A DNA stretch of 64,000 nt from Actinoallomurus oryzae (GTDB lineage: Bacteria; Actinomycetota; Actinomycetes; Streptosporangiales; Streptosporangiaceae). Both the position numbers and the translations under genes were made by a program. The DNA is taken from NCBI RefSeq assembly GCF_039541955.1, contig NZ_BAABHF010000010.1, forward strand, positions 186,001 to 250,000, given 5' to 3'. Shown one piece after another: positions 41,073-51,752 of the stretch. How positions within the stretch are numbered: position 1 is the stretch's first letter; each line of letters begins with the position of its first letter. The notes under the pieces were generated by a model. That model saw only the letters and a program-made list of their open reading frames with translations, searched no databases and was not told where the DNA came from.

Positions 41073-41687
41073 TCAGCGGGGGAAAGGCTGCCGCGTGCTC
41101 GCCCGCCAGCGGGACATCAGTCCACCAGGCACATCCTCGGTGGTGAGGGCGTAACAGATGTGGTCGCGCCAGGCTCCGTCGATGTGCAGATGCCGCTGGC
41201 GGACGCCTTCCTCGCGGAACCCGAGCTTTTCCACGACGCGGCGGCTCGCGGCGTTCTCCGGCCGGATATTGGCCTCCACGCGGTGGAGGCCGACGTTGAA
41301 GAAGCAGTGGTCGACGGCGAGCGCCACCGCGGTCGGCATCACCCCCCGGCCGGCGACGTTCTTGTCGATCCAGTAGCCGACCTGCGCCGACCGTGCGGAG
41401 CCCCACACGATCGCGCCGATGGTGAGCTGACCGGCGAAGTCACCGTCGTAGGTGACCACCCAGGGCAGGGCGAGGCCCTGACGTGCCTCGCGGCGCATCG
41501 TCTGCGCCATGCTGAGGTAGGGGCCGATGCCGCTGCGGAACAGGGGCGTCTCCGGGTTGGTGGGCTCCCAGGGGCGCAGCCATTCGGCGTTGCGGATCCG
41601 CACCTCCCGCCAGATGGAGGCGTCGCGAAGACGCAACGGCCGGAGCCCTACCGGACCCTCGGCCAAGGTGGCGGGCCAACCCCGCAT
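41073..41687 (-). CDS. rimJ: RimJ-type GNAT acetyltransferase
   Basis: 204 residues from the ATG at 41687 (MRGWPATL, AGGGGTGG upstream). GNAT fold: VGLRPLRLRDASIWREVRIRN, the acetyl-CoA loop region WIDKNVAGRGVMPTAVALAVD, and VEANIRPENAASRRVVEKLGFREEG. The RimJ subgroup acetylates protein N-termini (ribosomal protein S5 in E. coli). In the conserved actinobacterial division operon it sits between glp and glpR/sepX, as here. Confidence 0.88.
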   Translation of the reverse strand: MRGWPATLAEGPVGLRPLRLRDASIWREVRIRNAEWLRPWEPTNPETPLFRSGIGPYLSMAQTMRREARQGLALPWVVTYDGDFAGQLTIGAIVWGSARSAQVGYWIDKNVAGRGVMPTAVALAVDHCFFNVGLHRVEANIRPENAASRRVVEKLGFREEGVRQRHLHIDGAWRDHICYALTTEDVPGGLMSRWRASTRQPFPR

Positions 41688-41747
41688 ACGATCCACCCCT
41701 CCATGATTGCCCCGAGACTCGCCGTGCGCCACCATCGGCCGGGCGAC

Positions 41748-42230
41748 TCAGGACGTACGCGGGTGGTCGCCGCCGCCGATCTGGTCGACCGCGTGACGCA
41801 GGACGCCGGCGAGGACGGCCATGCCGTCCTTCACTCCCCCGGCCGAGCCGGGCAGGTTGACGATCAGCGTACGGCCGGCCACGCCGGCGAGGCCGCGGGA
41901 CAGCACCGCCGTCGGGATCTTCGCGAAGCCGGTCAGGCGGATCGCCTCCGCGATGCCGGGTATCTCGCGTTCGATCACCCGGCGGGTCATCTCCGGCGTC
42001 AGGTCCAGGGGGGTGAGCCCGGTGCCGCCGCTCGTGATCACCGCGTCGTACTCCGCGGCGACCGCCTCCCGCAGCGTCTTCTCGACGGGCTCGCCGTCGG
42101 GGATGACGACCGGGTCGCCGACCTCGAAGCCGAGTTCGCGCAGCCCGGCGACGATCAGTGGCCCGGAGGTGTCCTCGTAGACGCCCGCCGACGCACGGTT
42201 CGACACGGTGACCGCCAGGGCCCGCATCAT
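41748..42230 (-). CDS. MogA/MoaB-family molybdopterin adenylyltransferase-like protein
   Basis: 160 residues from the ATG at 42230, overlapping the moaC stop (ATGA). Typical MogA/MoaB motifs: TVSNRASAGVYEDTSGP, VITSGGTGLTPLDLTPE and LIVNLPGSAGGVKDGM. It should adenylylate molybdopterin or act in cofactor maturation. Part of the tightly coupled galU-moeA-moaC-mog run. Confidence 0.93.
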   Translation of the reverse strand: MMRALAVTVSNRASAGVYEDTSGPLIVAGLRELGFEVGDPVVIPDGEPVEKTLREAVAAEYDAVITSGGTGLTPLDLTPEMTRRVIEREIPGIAEAIRLTGFAKIPTAVLSRGLAGVAGRTLIVNLPGSAGGVKDGMAVLAGVLRHAVDQIGGGDHPRTS

Positions 42231-42721
42231 CGCTCCTCTCCGCCGGGCCGCCGCCAGTGACCGGTCTTGCCGCCGGTCTTCTCCTCGACCCGCACGTCGG
42301 TGATCACCGCGGCGGGATCGACGGCCTTGACCATGTCGATCAGTGCCAGAGCCGCGACGGAGACGCAGGTGAGCGCCTCCATCTCCACGCCGGTACGGTC
42401 CGCGGTGCGCACCTGGGCCTCGATGGAGACACCCGCGTCGTGGACGGCCAGGTCCACGGTCACGCCGTGGATGGCGATCGGGTGGCAGAGAGGGACGAGG
42501 TCGGGCGTGCGCTTGGCCGCCTGGATGCCGGCGATGCGGGCCACGGCCAGCGCGTCGCCCTTGGGAACGTTCCCGGCGCGCAGGGCCGCGACGCAGTCGG
42601 CCGACAGGCGTACGAAGCCGCTCGCGGTGGCGGTGCGGGCCGAGACCTCCTTGGCGGAGACGTCGACCATGCGGGCCGCGCCGGACTCGTCGAGGTGGGA
42701 GAACCCAGAAGGATCCGTCAT
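42227..42721 (-). CDS. moaC: Cyclic pyranopterin monophosphate synthase MoaC
   Basis: 164 residues from the ATG at 42721, overlapping the moeA-like stop. MoaC signatures: FSHLDESGAARMVDVSAKE, RTPDLVPLCHPIAIHGV (with the active-site His) and GVEMEALTCVSVAALALIDMVK, plus a final basic tail (EEKTGGKTGHWRRP). It works with MoaA to convert GTP-derived cyclic dehydro-GTP to precursor Z of molybdopterin. Confidence 0.96.
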   Translation of the reverse strand: MTDPSGFSHLDESGAARMVDVSAKEVSARTATASGFVRLSADCVAALRAGNVPKGDALAVARIAGIQAAKRTPDLVPLCHPIAIHGVTVDLAVHDAGVSIEAQVRTADRTGVEMEALTCVSVAALALIDMVKAVDPAAVITDVRVEEKTGGKTGHWRRPGGEER

Positions 42722-43922
42722 GGCAGCCTCAGCACCTCGACCCGGTCGCCCTCGGACAGCTCCGTGACGTCCTCCCCCACCACGATCAGGCAGTTGGACG
42801 TGGCGAGCGCGAAGATCTGGTGGGACCCCTGGCCCTCCGCGGGGCTCACCTCGTAGGCGCCGTCACGGTAACGGAGATCGCCGCGCAGGAAGTGCCGCAG
42901 CCCCGAGGGGGACCTGACCGGCGAGGCGAGGTGCGCCGTCACGGTCGGCAACGGCTCCGGCGGCAGGCCCTGGAGGGCGCGCAGCGCGGGCCGTACGAAG
43001 ACCTGGAAGGACACGAAGGCGCTGACCGGGTTGCCCGGCAGGGTGAACACCGGCGTGCGGCCGTCCAGCAGGCCGAATCCCTGCGGCTTGCCCGGCCGCA
43101 TCGCGACCTGCTCGAACTTCATCGTGCCCAGCCCCGACAGCACCTCTTTGACCACGTCGCGGGCGCCCATGCTGACCCCGCCGGAGGTGACGACCAGGTC
43201 GGCGAAGCCGAGCTGTTCCTCGATGGCGGCGAGCACCCGGCGGGGGTCGTCGCCGATCGACCCCTGCCGGAAGCCGACGGCTCCGGCCTCGGTGGCGGCG
43301 GCGGTCAGCGCGAAGCTGTTGGAGTCCCAGATCTGGCCCGGGCCGACGGTGCCACCGGGCTCGACCAGTTCGCTGCCGGTCGACAGCACGACGACACGCG
43401 GGCGCGGCCGTACGGAGACGCGGGCCCGGCCGACCGCGGCGAGCATGCCGATCTGGGAGGCGCCCAGGCGCGTTCCCGCCTCCATAACGGTCTGACCCGC
43501 GGTGACGTCCTCGCCGCTGCGCCGGATGTAGCGCCCGGGCTCGGCGGCCTGCCGGATCGTGACCTTGGCCGTGCCTCCGTCGGTCGCCTCGACCGGCACG
43601 ATCGCGTCGGCGCCGGCCGGCACCGGAGCGCCCGTCATGATCCGCGCGCACAGGCCGGGCCGGATGGCGTGGGTGCCCTGGTCGCCGGCGGCGATGTCGC
43701 CGATCACCGACAGGCTCACCGGCGACGTCTCCGACGCCCCGGCGACGTCGGAGGAGAACACGGCGTACCCGTCCATGGCGGAGTTGTCGAACGGCGGCAG
43801 GTCGACGGGCGCGGTGACCGGCTCGGCCAGCACACCGTGCAGCGACTCCAGGAGGGCGACCTCCAGCGGTGGCAGCGGGCGCGTCGCCGCCAGGATGTCG
43901 GCGAGGTGCTCGTCGACGGTCT

Positions 43923-43926
<4 letters not shown>
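42718..43926 (-). CDS. moeA: MoeA/Glp-type molybdopterin molybdenumtransferase
   Basis: 402 residues from the ATG at 43926 (ATGA overlap with the galU stop). Four-domain MoeA plan: VDEHLADILAATRPL, PPFDNSAMDGYAV, RIMTGAPVPAGADAIVPVE, VVLSTGSELVEPG, VVTSGGVSMGARDVVKE and FTLPGNPVSAFVSFQVF. In Corynebacteriales the protein at this locus, Glp, binds FtsZ and the membrane protein GlpR; synteny with galU, rimJ and sepX makes this the Glp orthologue. Since moaC and a mog gene are next to it, a molybdopterin role may be retained as well. Confidence 0.93.
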
Positions 43927-44831
<905 letters not shown>

Positions 44832-44914
44832 GGGAAGACCCTAGTCCCCGACTTCCCACGGGACGCCCGCGCGGGTCCGCGAGTTCCGGTCGCGGAGGGC
44901 GGGAGAATGGTCTC

Positions 44915-45502
44915 GTGCGTGACATCGCCGAGGACAAGACGACCCTGCGGGCCGGGCTGCTGGCCGCGCGCGCCGGGCTGAGCGAGGAGACGCGTGCCAC
45001 GGCCGCCCGGGTCCTGCGCGACACGTTCCTCACGCTCCCGGAGGCCGAGATGGCCGGCACCGTGGCGGCGTACGTCTCGATCGGGGACGAGCCGGGCACT
45101 CACGGCCTGCTGTTCGCGCTGTGGAAGCGCGGGACGTACGTGCTGGTGCCCAGGCTGCTGCCCGGCGGCGACCTCGACTGGGCCTCCTACGAGGGGCCCG
45201 ACTCCCTGCGGCCCGGCCCGTACGGGCTGCTCGAGCCGGTGGAGCCGCCGCGCGGCGTCACGGCCGTCCGCGGGGCGGACCTGATCATCGTGCCGGCGCT
45301 GGCGGTGTCGTCCTCGACCGGCACCCGCCTCGGACGCGGCGGCGGCTCGTACGACCGGGTGCTGGCGCGTGTCGACCCCGGCATCCTGACGGTCGCGGCG
45401 GTGTACGACTCCGAGCTCCTCGGCTCGGTGCCCGCCGAGCCGCACGACCGCGCGGTGCGCGCCGTCGTGACGCCCTCGCGGGGCATCACGCGTTTCACTT
45501 GA
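44915..45502 (+). CDS. 5-formyltetrahydrofolate cyclo-ligase
   Basis: 195 residues from a GTG at 44915. Signatures: KTTLRAGLLAARAGL (ATP-binding N-terminus), VLVPRLLPGGDLDWASY and the C-terminal TRLGRGGGSYDRVLAR loop. It converts 5-formyl-THF plus ATP to 5,10-methenyl-THF. Divergent from galU, an arrangement conserved across actinomycetes. Confidence 0.94.
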   Translation: MRDIAEDKTTLRAGLLAARAGLSEETRATAARVLRDTFLTLPEAEMAGTVAAYVSIGDEPGTHGLLFALWKRGTYVLVPRLLPGGDLDWASYEGPDSLRPGPYGLLEPVEPPRGVTAVRGADLIIVPALAVSSSTGTRLGRGGGSYDRVLARVDPGILTVAAVYDSELLGSVPAEPHDRAVRAVVTPSRGITRFT

Positions 45503-45561
45503 TCACAAAAGAGGCGCTGATCACACTCCCCCGGCGTAGCGGAGATTCCTCCGGTACAGAA

Positions 45562-45585
45562 GAATCGGGCTGAACACCCCGATTC
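45562..45585 (+). promoter_or_regulatory. Small hairpin just upstream of the dehydrogenase ribosome site
   Basis: GAATCGGG (45562-45569) and CCCGATTC (45578-45585) form an 8-bp stem with an 8-nt loop, three bases before the GAGGAG ribosome site. It could modulate translation of the next gene or end the folate transcript. Confidence 0.35.
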
Positions 45586-45593
45586 GTGAGGAG

Positions 45594-46607
45594 ATGGTGA
45601 GTGCGCCGGACGACCGGAGCGGTCTCGTGAACGGCACGCCGTGGCGATTGCTCGCCCTGATGCCGCTCGGCGAGGAGATGAACCGGGGCCTCTTCGAGCC
45701 GCTGGGCGCGGAGGTGAGCGTTCCGGCCACCCGCGACCGGGAGGGGCTGCGCGCGGCACTCTCCGAGGCGGAGCTGGTCGTCGGCGACTACACCGGTCTG
45801 CTGGCCATGGACGCGGAGGCGGTGGCCTCGGCGCCGCACCTGGCGTTCGTGCAGATGCCGTCGGTCGGGGTCGACTCCTGCGACCTCGACGCGCTGACCG
45901 CCGCGGACGTGCCGGTGGCGAACACGGCCGGGGCGAACACCCGGTCGGTGGCGGAATGGGCCCTCGCGGCCGCACTCGACCTCTCCCGCCGCCTCACCTG
46001 GTCGGACCGGCGGATGCGCTCGGGCGGATGGCCGCAGCTGGAGGCCGCCGCGCACGGCGCGGACGAGCTGGGCGGCCGACGCGTCGGGATTCTGGGGATG
46101 GGCGCGATCGGCACCGAGGCCGCGCGGCTGTTCTCCGCGATCGGCTGCCCGGTGGCGTACTGGTCGCGGCGGCGCCGCCCGGAGGGGGTGTACAAGGAGC
46201 TCGACGAACTGCTCGCCACCTCCGACGTCGTCGTCGTCTGCCTGCCGCTGACCGCCGAGACGCGCGGGCTTCTCGGCCCCGAACGCCTCGCGCTGCTGCC
46301 GGACGGCGCGCTGCTGATCAACGTCGCCCGCGGCGGGATCGCGCCGGATGACGCCGTGCTCGCGGCACTGAACGACGGGAGGCTCGCGGGCGCCGCGCTC
46401 GACGTGTACGACCAGGAGCCGCTGCCCGCCGACCATCCGCTGCGCGGCCACGACGACGTCCTGCTGTCACCACACGCCGCAGGCGGGACCCGGCGGGCCC
46501 AGAGCAACATCATCACCATGGTCATGGACAACGTGCGGGCCGCGGTCGAGGGGCGGCCGGTGTCGGACGTGGTCAACGGCGTGGACGCGGTGATCCGCCG
46601 CCGCTAG
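45594..46607 (+). CDS. D-isomer-specific 2-hydroxyacid dehydrogenase
   Basis: 337 residues from the ATG at 45594; the GTG at 45597 or the one at 45627 may be the true start because GAGGAG abuts 45594. NAD-binding loop RRVGILGMGAIGTEAARLFSAIG, INVARGGIAPDD with the substrate Arg, LDVYDQEPLPADHPLR with the Glu, and SPHAAGGT with the catalytic His. Phosphoglycerate-dehydrogenase-like short form without an ACT domain; substrate unknown. Confidence 0.92.
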   Translation: MVSAPDDRSGLVNGTPWRLLALMPLGEEMNRGLFEPLGAEVSVPATRDREGLRAALSEAELVVGDYTGLLAMDAEAVASAPHLAFVQMPSVGVDSCDLDALTAADVPVANTAGANTRSVAEWALAAALDLSRRLTWSDRRMRSGGWPQLEAAAHGADELGGRRVGILGMGAIGTEAARLFSAIGCPVAYWSRRRRPEGVYKELDELLATSDVVVVCLPLTAETRGLLGPERLALLPDGALLINVARGGIAPDDAVLAALNDGRLAGAALDVYDQEPLPADHPLRGHDDVLLSPHAAGGTRRAQSNIITMVMDNVRAAVEGRPVSDVVNGVDAVIRRR

Positions 46608-46712
46608 CGGCCCGGCCTGCCGTTTCGTGACGGTGCCACCGAGGCAGGGGCACGGTGAGGGGCCCGGCAGGCGCGGTTTTGAACCCGGCAGAAGCCACAG
46701 TGAGGGGGCGCG

Positions 46713-48194
46713 GTGAAACTCGATCTGTGGCTGCTGCTCGGCTCCCTCGTGCTCATCACGGCCATCGTCGCCGTACGCGTGGCGCATCGCACCGGACTGC
46801 CCAGCCTGCTCCTCTACCTCGCGCTCGGGCTGCTGCTCGGGGAGGCCGGGTTCGGCATCCGCTTCGACGATCCGGCGCTCGCCGAGACGCTGGGTCTGGC
46901 CGCGCTCATCCTGATCCTCGCCGAGGGTGGTCTGACCACCCGATGGGCGGACGTACGTGAGGGCGTGCCGGCGGCTCTCTCGCTGGCCATCGCCGGTACG
47001 GCGGTCAGCATCGCGGTGGTCGCCGCCGCCGCGCACTGGCTGATCGGCGCCGAGTGGCGCAACGCCGTGCTGCTGGGCGCGGTGCTGGCGCCGACCGACG
47101 CCGCGGCCGTGTTCTCGGTGCTGCGGAGGCTGCCGCTGCCCTCACGGCTGTCCGGCGTTCTGGAGGCCGAGTCCGGCTTCAACGACGCGCCGGTGATCAT
47201 CCTGGTCCTCGCGCTGACCGCCCCGCACGTCCCCAGCACTCTCAGGTTGGCCGGTGAGCTGGTGGCCGAGCTGATCATCGGCGGTGTGATCGGGCTGGTC
47301 GTGGGATGGATCGGCGCGTTCGCGCTGCGGCGCCTGGCGCTGCCGGCCTCGGGCCTGTACCCGCTCGCGGTGCTGTCCCTGGTGATCGGCGCGTACGGCG
47401 AGACCTCCCTGATCCACGGCAGCGGGTTCCTCGCGGTGTACGTCGCGGCGCTCGTGCTGGCCAACAGCCCGCTGCCGCACCGCCCGGCGACCCGTGGATT
47501 CGCCGAGGGGCTGGCGTGGCTCGCCCAGATCGGGCTGTTCATCATGCTCGGGCTGCTGGCGTCGCCGTCCGAGCTGCCGGCACAGATCTGGCCGGCGCTG
47601 GTGTGCGGGTTCGCGCTGGTGCTGGTGGCGCGGCCGCTGTCGGTGCTGCTGTCGACGCCGTTCCTCGGGCTCTCCTGGCGGGAGAAGGCCTTCCTGTCGT
47701 GGGCGGGGCTGCGCGGGGCGGTGCCGATCGTCCTCGCCACGGTGGCGATGACGGCCGGCGTGAGCGGGGCGGACGAGCTGTTCGCCCAGGTGTTCATCAT
47801 CGTGGTGGTGTTCACGCTGCTCCAGGGGCCGATGCTGCCCTGGCTCGCCCGCGCGCTCGGCATCGCCGTCTCCGAGGCGAGCCGCGAGATCGACGTCGAG
47901 GCCGCGCCTCTCGAGGAACTGCACGCGGACCTGCTGACCGTCCGCATCCCGCCGGAGTCACGCCTCGACGCGGTGGAGATCTTCGAGCTGCGGATGCCGA
48001 CCGGCGCGGCGATCACCTTGGTCGTACGGGACGGCAAGAGCTTCGTGCCCGAGCCCAGCACTCGCCTGCAGGCGGGCGATGAGCTGCTGGTCGTCACGAC
48101 GAGCGACGCCCGCGGCCCGGCCGAACGGCGCTTGCGCGCGATCAGCCGGCGCGGCAAGCTGGCCGGTTGGTACGGCGAGCGAGGGGATGTGTGA
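46713..48194 (+). CDS. CPA1-type K+/H+ (or Na+/H+) antiporter with C-terminal RCK_C/TrkA-C domain
   Basis: 493 residues from a GTG at 46713. Twelve or so helices; GAVLAPTDAAAVFSVL carries the family's TDAA motif, and ESGFNDAPVIILVL the conserved Asn-Asp pair. SWAGLRGAVPIVLATVAM is the late transmembrane signature. Residues ~400-485 form a TrkA-C regulatory domain (DAVEIFELRMPTGAAITLVVRDGKSFVPEP, LQAGDELLVVTTSD). The overall design matches NhaP2/YcgO potassium-proton antiporters, regulated by a ligand at the RCK_C domain. Confidence 0.92.
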   Translation: MKLDLWLLLGSLVLITAIVAVRVAHRTGLPSLLLYLALGLLLGEAGFGIRFDDPALAETLGLAALILILAEGGLTTRWADVREGVPAALSLAIAGTAVSIAVVAAAAHWLIGAEWRNAVLLGAVLAPTDAAAVFSVLRRLPLPSRLSGVLEAESGFNDAPVIILVLALTAPHVPSTLRLAGELVAELIIGGVIGLVVGWIGAFALRRLALPASGLYPLAVLSLVIGAYGETSLIHGSGFLAVYVAALVLANSPLPHRPATRGFAEGLAWLAQIGLFIMLGLLASPSELPAQIWPALVCGFALVLVARPLSVLLSTPFLGLSWREKAFLSWAGLRGAVPIVLATVAMTAGVSGADELFAQVFIIVVVFTLLQGPMLPWLARALGIAVSEASREIDVEAAPLEELHADLLTVRIPPESRLDAVEIFELRMPTGAAITLVVRDGKSFVPEPSTRLQAGDELLVVTTSDARGPAERRLRAISRRGKLAGWYGERGDV

Positions 48195-48291
48195 GCCCTG
48201 GTCGGGAATGATCCGGCGCCCCGTACACTTAGCAGTCATCAGGTGAGAGTGCCAGGTTGCCCCACGTGGCCTGTGCAGCAAGGAGGATCTC

Positions 48292-48633
48292 GTGCCGACG
48301 TATCAGTACGCTTGCACGGAATGCGGTGAGCCGCTGGAGGTCGTGCAGAAGTTCACCGATGACGCGCTGACCGAGTGCCCCGCGTGCGGCGGGCGGCTTC
48401 GGAAGATCTTCTCGCCCGCCGCCATCGTGTTCCGTGGATCGGGTTTCTACCGCACCGACAGCCGCTCGGGCTCCGGTGGGACGAGCAGCACGTCCAAGGA
48501 GACCACCAAGAAGGACGACACGAAGGCCAAGAGCGAGACGAAGACCGAGACGAAGTCGGAGTCCAAGTCGTCCGACTCGTCGTCTTCCTCCTCATCCTCG
48601 AAGTCCAGCGGATCTTCGGAGAAGGTGGCCTGA
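48292..48633 (+). CDS. FmdB-family zinc ribbon protein
   Basis: 113 residues from a GTG at 48292 with a strong AAGGAGG site. N-terminal zinc ribbon: YACTECGEPLEVVQKF and ECPACGGRLRKIFSPAAIVFRGSGFYRTD, the FmdB family pattern. The C-terminal half is a low-complexity Lys/Ser/Thr/Glu tail common to actinobacterial members. Function not established. Confidence 0.93.
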   Translation: MPTYQYACTECGEPLEVVQKFTDDALTECPACGGRLRKIFSPAAIVFRGSGFYRTDSRSGSGGTSSTSKETTKKDDTKAKSETKTETKSESKSSDSSSSSSSSKSSGSSEKVA

Positions 48634-48634
48634 C

Positions 48635-48660
48635 CGGGCCCGGCGAGGCCGCCGGGCCCG
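48635..48660. terminator. Bidirectional stem-loop between FmdB and MMPL genes
   Basis: CGGGCCCGGCG (48635-48645) pairs perfectly with CGCCGGGCCCG (48650-48660) across a 4-nt loop, between two convergent genes. Confidence 0.8.
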
Positions 48661-48674
48661 CTCTGCCCGGCCGC

Positions 48675-50735
48675 TCAGCCGACCGACGTGCGCGCCCGCG
48701 GCTCGCTCTCCGGCCGCGGGGCGGTCCGTAGCCGGCCCGGCCACCAAAGGCCCGCGCCGACATCGCAGGCCAGCGCCGGCACCAGCAGAGACCGTACGAG
48801 CAGGGTGTCGAGCAAGACCCCGAAAGCCACCGCGAAGGCCATCTCCACCAGCCCGGTCAGGGGCAGGGTGGCAAGTGCCGCGAAGGTGGCGGCCAGCACC
48901 ACGCCGGCCGAGGTGATCACACCGCCGGTGACGGTCAGGCCGCGCAGGACGCCCCGCCGGGTCCCCAGCCGCCGCGCCTCCTCGCGTACCCGGGTGAGCA
49001 GGAAGATGTTGTAGTCCACCCCCAGGGCGACCAGGAAGATGAAGATCTCCAGTGGGAACCCGGAGTCGACGCCCTCGAAGCCGAACACATGGGTGAACAC
49101 CGGTCCGCAGACGCCGAGTGACGCGGCGAAGGACAGCACCACGGTGCCCATGAGGAGCAGCGGCGCCACGACCGCCCGCAGCAGCAGGACGAGGATCACG
49201 AAGACCACGCCGAGGACCAGCGGGATGATCACCTTGCCGTCGCGGACGGCGGCGCGCTGCGTGTCCACGTTGATCGCGGTGGTGCCGCCGACCCGGCCGC
49301 CGAGCGGGTGTACGGCGGCCCGGAGCCGGTCGACGGTGTCGCGCGCGGCCGGGCTGTCCGGCGGATCGGCGAGCGTCGCCTCGTACTGCGTGTAACCGCT
49401 CCCGGTGACGGGCTCGCCGATCTGGGCGACGCCCGGGGTGCCCGCGATCGCGTCGTGCAGTCCCGGCGAGGTCGGCGCGATCACCACGGCGGGGTTGCCG
49501 GTACCGGCGGCGAAGTGCCGGGCGATCACCTGTTCGCCGACGACCGAGTCGGGGGTGCCGACGAACTGGCCGGCGCTGGAGACCGGCCCGACCTTCAGCG
49601 ACGTCAGGCCGAGCGTCAGGACGCCGAGCAGGACCGCCGTGCCGATCCAGATGACGCGTTGCCGGTTGCCGACGAACCGGGCCACGGCGGCCCAGACTCC
49701 ATGCTCGCCTTCGTCGTACTCGCGGTCGAACCGGGGCACGACGGGCCAGAAGACGCCGCGTGGCAGGGCCACCAGCAGGGCGGGCAGCAGGGTGGTCATG
49801 GCGGCCAGCGCGCAGACGATGCCGGCGGCGCCGACCGGGCCGAGGCCGCTGGTGGAGTTGAGCTCGGCGGCGAGCAGGCAGAGCAGGCCGATCGTGACGG
49901 TGGCGCCGCTGGCCAGGACGGCCGGTCCGGCACGGCGCAGGGCGAGTTGCATGGCCTCGTGCTTGTCCTCGTGGCGGTGGAGCTCCTCGCGATACCGAGC
50001 GATGATCAGTAGCGCGTAGTCGGTGCCGGCTCCGAAGACGAGGACGGCGAGGATGCCGGTGCTCTGCCCGCTGACGGTGAGGCCGGCCCGGGCGAGCAGG
50101 TACACCACGCCCTGCGACAGCGTGTACGCCGAGCCGGCGGCGATCAGCGGGACGACCCACAGGAACGGACTGCGGTAGGTCAGCAGCAGCATCAGCACGA
50201 CCACCGCGAGCGTGACCAGGAGCAGGGTGCCGTCGATGCTGCCGAACACCTTGACCGCGTCGGACAGCCCGCCGGCGGGGCCGGTGACGCGGACGTCCAG
50301 CCCGGGCGGGGCGCGTTCCACGGTGTGGCGGATGGTGTCGACGGCCTTCAGCACTCCGTCCCCGTCGCCGGTTATCGGCACGAGGAGCTGCATCGCCCGG
50401 CCGTCCTTGGCCGTGAGCGGTCCGGTGACGGGACCGATGCGGGCGAGCTGCGCGGCGGCCTGCCGGGCGTTCGCCTGGTCGGCCGGGGTGATGCCGCTGC
50501 GGCGCTCGTACGAGACGACGGCGAGCATCCCGTCTTCCTTGTGCACCTTGTCCTGGAGCTTGATGACCTGGGTGGCCTCGGCGCTGCCGGGCAGGTAGGC
50601 GTCGGCGTTGTTCTGGGTCACACCCTGGAGCCGGCCGCCGAGCGTGCCGCCGGCCATGAGCAGGACCAGCCACCCGACCAGGACCAGCCACTTCGTACGG
50701 CGGCTCGCCGGGAGCCGTACGAGTCTCCTGTTCAT
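48675..50735 (-). CDS. MMPL/RND-family membrane transporter
   Basis: 686 residues from the ATG at 50735. Two-repeat RND transporter: VLVFGAGTDYALLIIARYREELHR in repeat 1 and LVALGVDYNIFLLTRVREEARRLG in repeat 2, each with the Asp-Tyr proton-relay pair. Extracytoplasmic domains of ~130 residues follow the first helix of each repeat. Unlike the copy at 20.3 kb it has no adjacent regulator genes; it shares an AT-rich divergent promoter region with the MTA phosphorylase. Confidence 0.93.
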   Translation of the reverse strand: MNRRLVRLPASRRTKWLVLVGWLVLLMAGGTLGGRLQGVTQNNADAYLPGSAEATQVIKLQDKVHKEDGMLAVVSYERRSGITPADQANARQAAAQLARIGPVTGPLTAKDGRAMQLLVPITGDGDGVLKAVDTIRHTVERAPPGLDVRVTGPAGGLSDAVKVFGSIDGTLLLVTLAVVVLMLLLTYRSPFLWVVPLIAAGSAYTLSQGVVYLLARAGLTVSGQSTGILAVLVFGAGTDYALLIIARYREELHRHEDKHEAMQLALRRAGPAVLASGATVTIGLLCLLAAELNSTSGLGPVGAAGIVCALAAMTTLLPALLVALPRGVFWPVVPRFDREYDEGEHGVWAAVARFVGNRQRVIWIGTAVLLGVLTLGLTSLKVGPVSSAGQFVGTPDSVVGEQVIARHFAAGTGNPAVVIAPTSPGLHDAIAGTPGVAQIGEPVTGSGYTQYEATLADPPDSPAARDTVDRLRAAVHPLGGRVGGTTAINVDTQRAAVRDGKVIIPLVLGVVFVILVLLLRAVVAPLLLMGTVVLSFAASLGVCGPVFTHVFGFEGVDSGFPLEIFIFLVALGVDYNIFLLTRVREEARRLGTRRGVLRGLTVTGGVITSAGVVLAATFAALATLPLTGLVEMAFAVAFGVLLDTLLVRSLLVPALACDVGAGLWWPGRLRTAPRPESEPRARTSVG

Positions 50736-50866
50736 GTATCTTCCTCTCGTTTTGCGAGAAGATATTACGCGTTTGTTGGAGCGGTCAAGACATATCGCGT
50801 TTTCCGTTGTCCACAGGCGCGCAGGGGCCTCGCGCGGTGGTTCGGCGGGCCGCTAATGTCCCGCTC

Positions 50867-51685
50867 ATGCATGCAGAGATCGGTGTGATCGGCGGCTCGG
50901 GTTTCTACTCCTTCCTCGACGACATCGAGGAGGTCGAGGTCACCACGCCCTACGGCCCGCCCAGCGACCCCATCGCCATCGGCACGTTGCCGGGCGGTGA
51001 TCGAGGCGCGGGACGGCGGGTCGCCTTCCTGCCCCGGCACGGCCGCGACCACCGTTTCCCGCCCCACAAGATCCCCTACCGCGCCAACCTCTGGGCGCTG
51101 CGGTCCCTGGGCGTGCGGCAGGTGGTGGCACCGAGCGCCGTCGGGTCCCTCACCACGGCGTACGGGCCGGGCACGCTCTGCGTCCCCGACCAGCTGATCG
51201 ACCGCACCCATGGGCGCGCACAGACCTACTACGAGGAGGGCGGCGCGATCCACGTGTCGTTCGCCGACCCCTACTGCCCGGCCGGCCGCCGCACGGCCGT
51301 CGAGGCGGCGACCGCGGCGGGCTGGCAGCCGGTCGACGGCGGCACGCTCGTGGTCGTCGAGGGGCCGCGCTTCTCGACCCGGGCCGAGTCCCAGTGGTTT
51401 GCGGGGCAGGGCTGGACGCTGGTCGGCATGACCGGGCACCCGGAGGCCGTGCTCGCCCGTGAGCTGGCGCTGTGCTACATCCCGGCGTGCCTGGTGACCG
51501 ACCTGGACGCCGGCATCGAGGTGGGCACGGGCGTGACCCACGAGGAGGTGCTGCGGGTGTTCGCCGAAAACGTCGACCGCCTACGCGGCCTGGTCACCGA
51601 CATCGTCACCGGCCTGCCGACCGAGCGCGAATGTCTGTGCCCACAGGCCCTCGACGGGCTCAAGCTTCCGTTCGACCTGCCATGA
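50867..51685 (+). CDS. mtnP: S-methyl-5'-thioadenosine phosphorylase
   Basis: 272 residues from the ATG at 50867. MTAP/PNP family: IGVIGGSGFYSFLDD, LPRHGRDHRFPPHKIPYRANLWAL, EGPRFSTRAES and GMTGHPEAVLARELALCY, then LVTDLDAG with the Asp that selects 6-amino purines (an Asn here would indicate inosine-type substrates). It phosphorolyses methylthioadenosine from polyamine synthesis to adenine and methylthioribose-1-phosphate. Confidence 0.92.
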   Translation: MHAEIGVIGGSGFYSFLDDIEEVEVTTPYGPPSDPIAIGTLPGGDRGAGRRVAFLPRHGRDHRFPPHKIPYRANLWALRSLGVRQVVAPSAVGSLTTAYGPGTLCVPDQLIDRTHGRAQTYYEEGGAIHVSFADPYCPAGRRTAVEAATAAGWQPVDGGTLVVVEGPRFSTRAESQWFAGQGWTLVGMTGHPEAVLARELALCYIPACLVTDLDAGIEVGTGVTHEEVLRVFAENVDRLRGLVTDIVTGLPTERECLCPQALDGLKLPFDLP

Positions 51686-51752
51686 CGCCCCTCCGGCCCT
51701 GACGGAGTCCTCCGGCTCGCCTGTGGGGCTCCCCGCCTTGTCGCCGACCGCC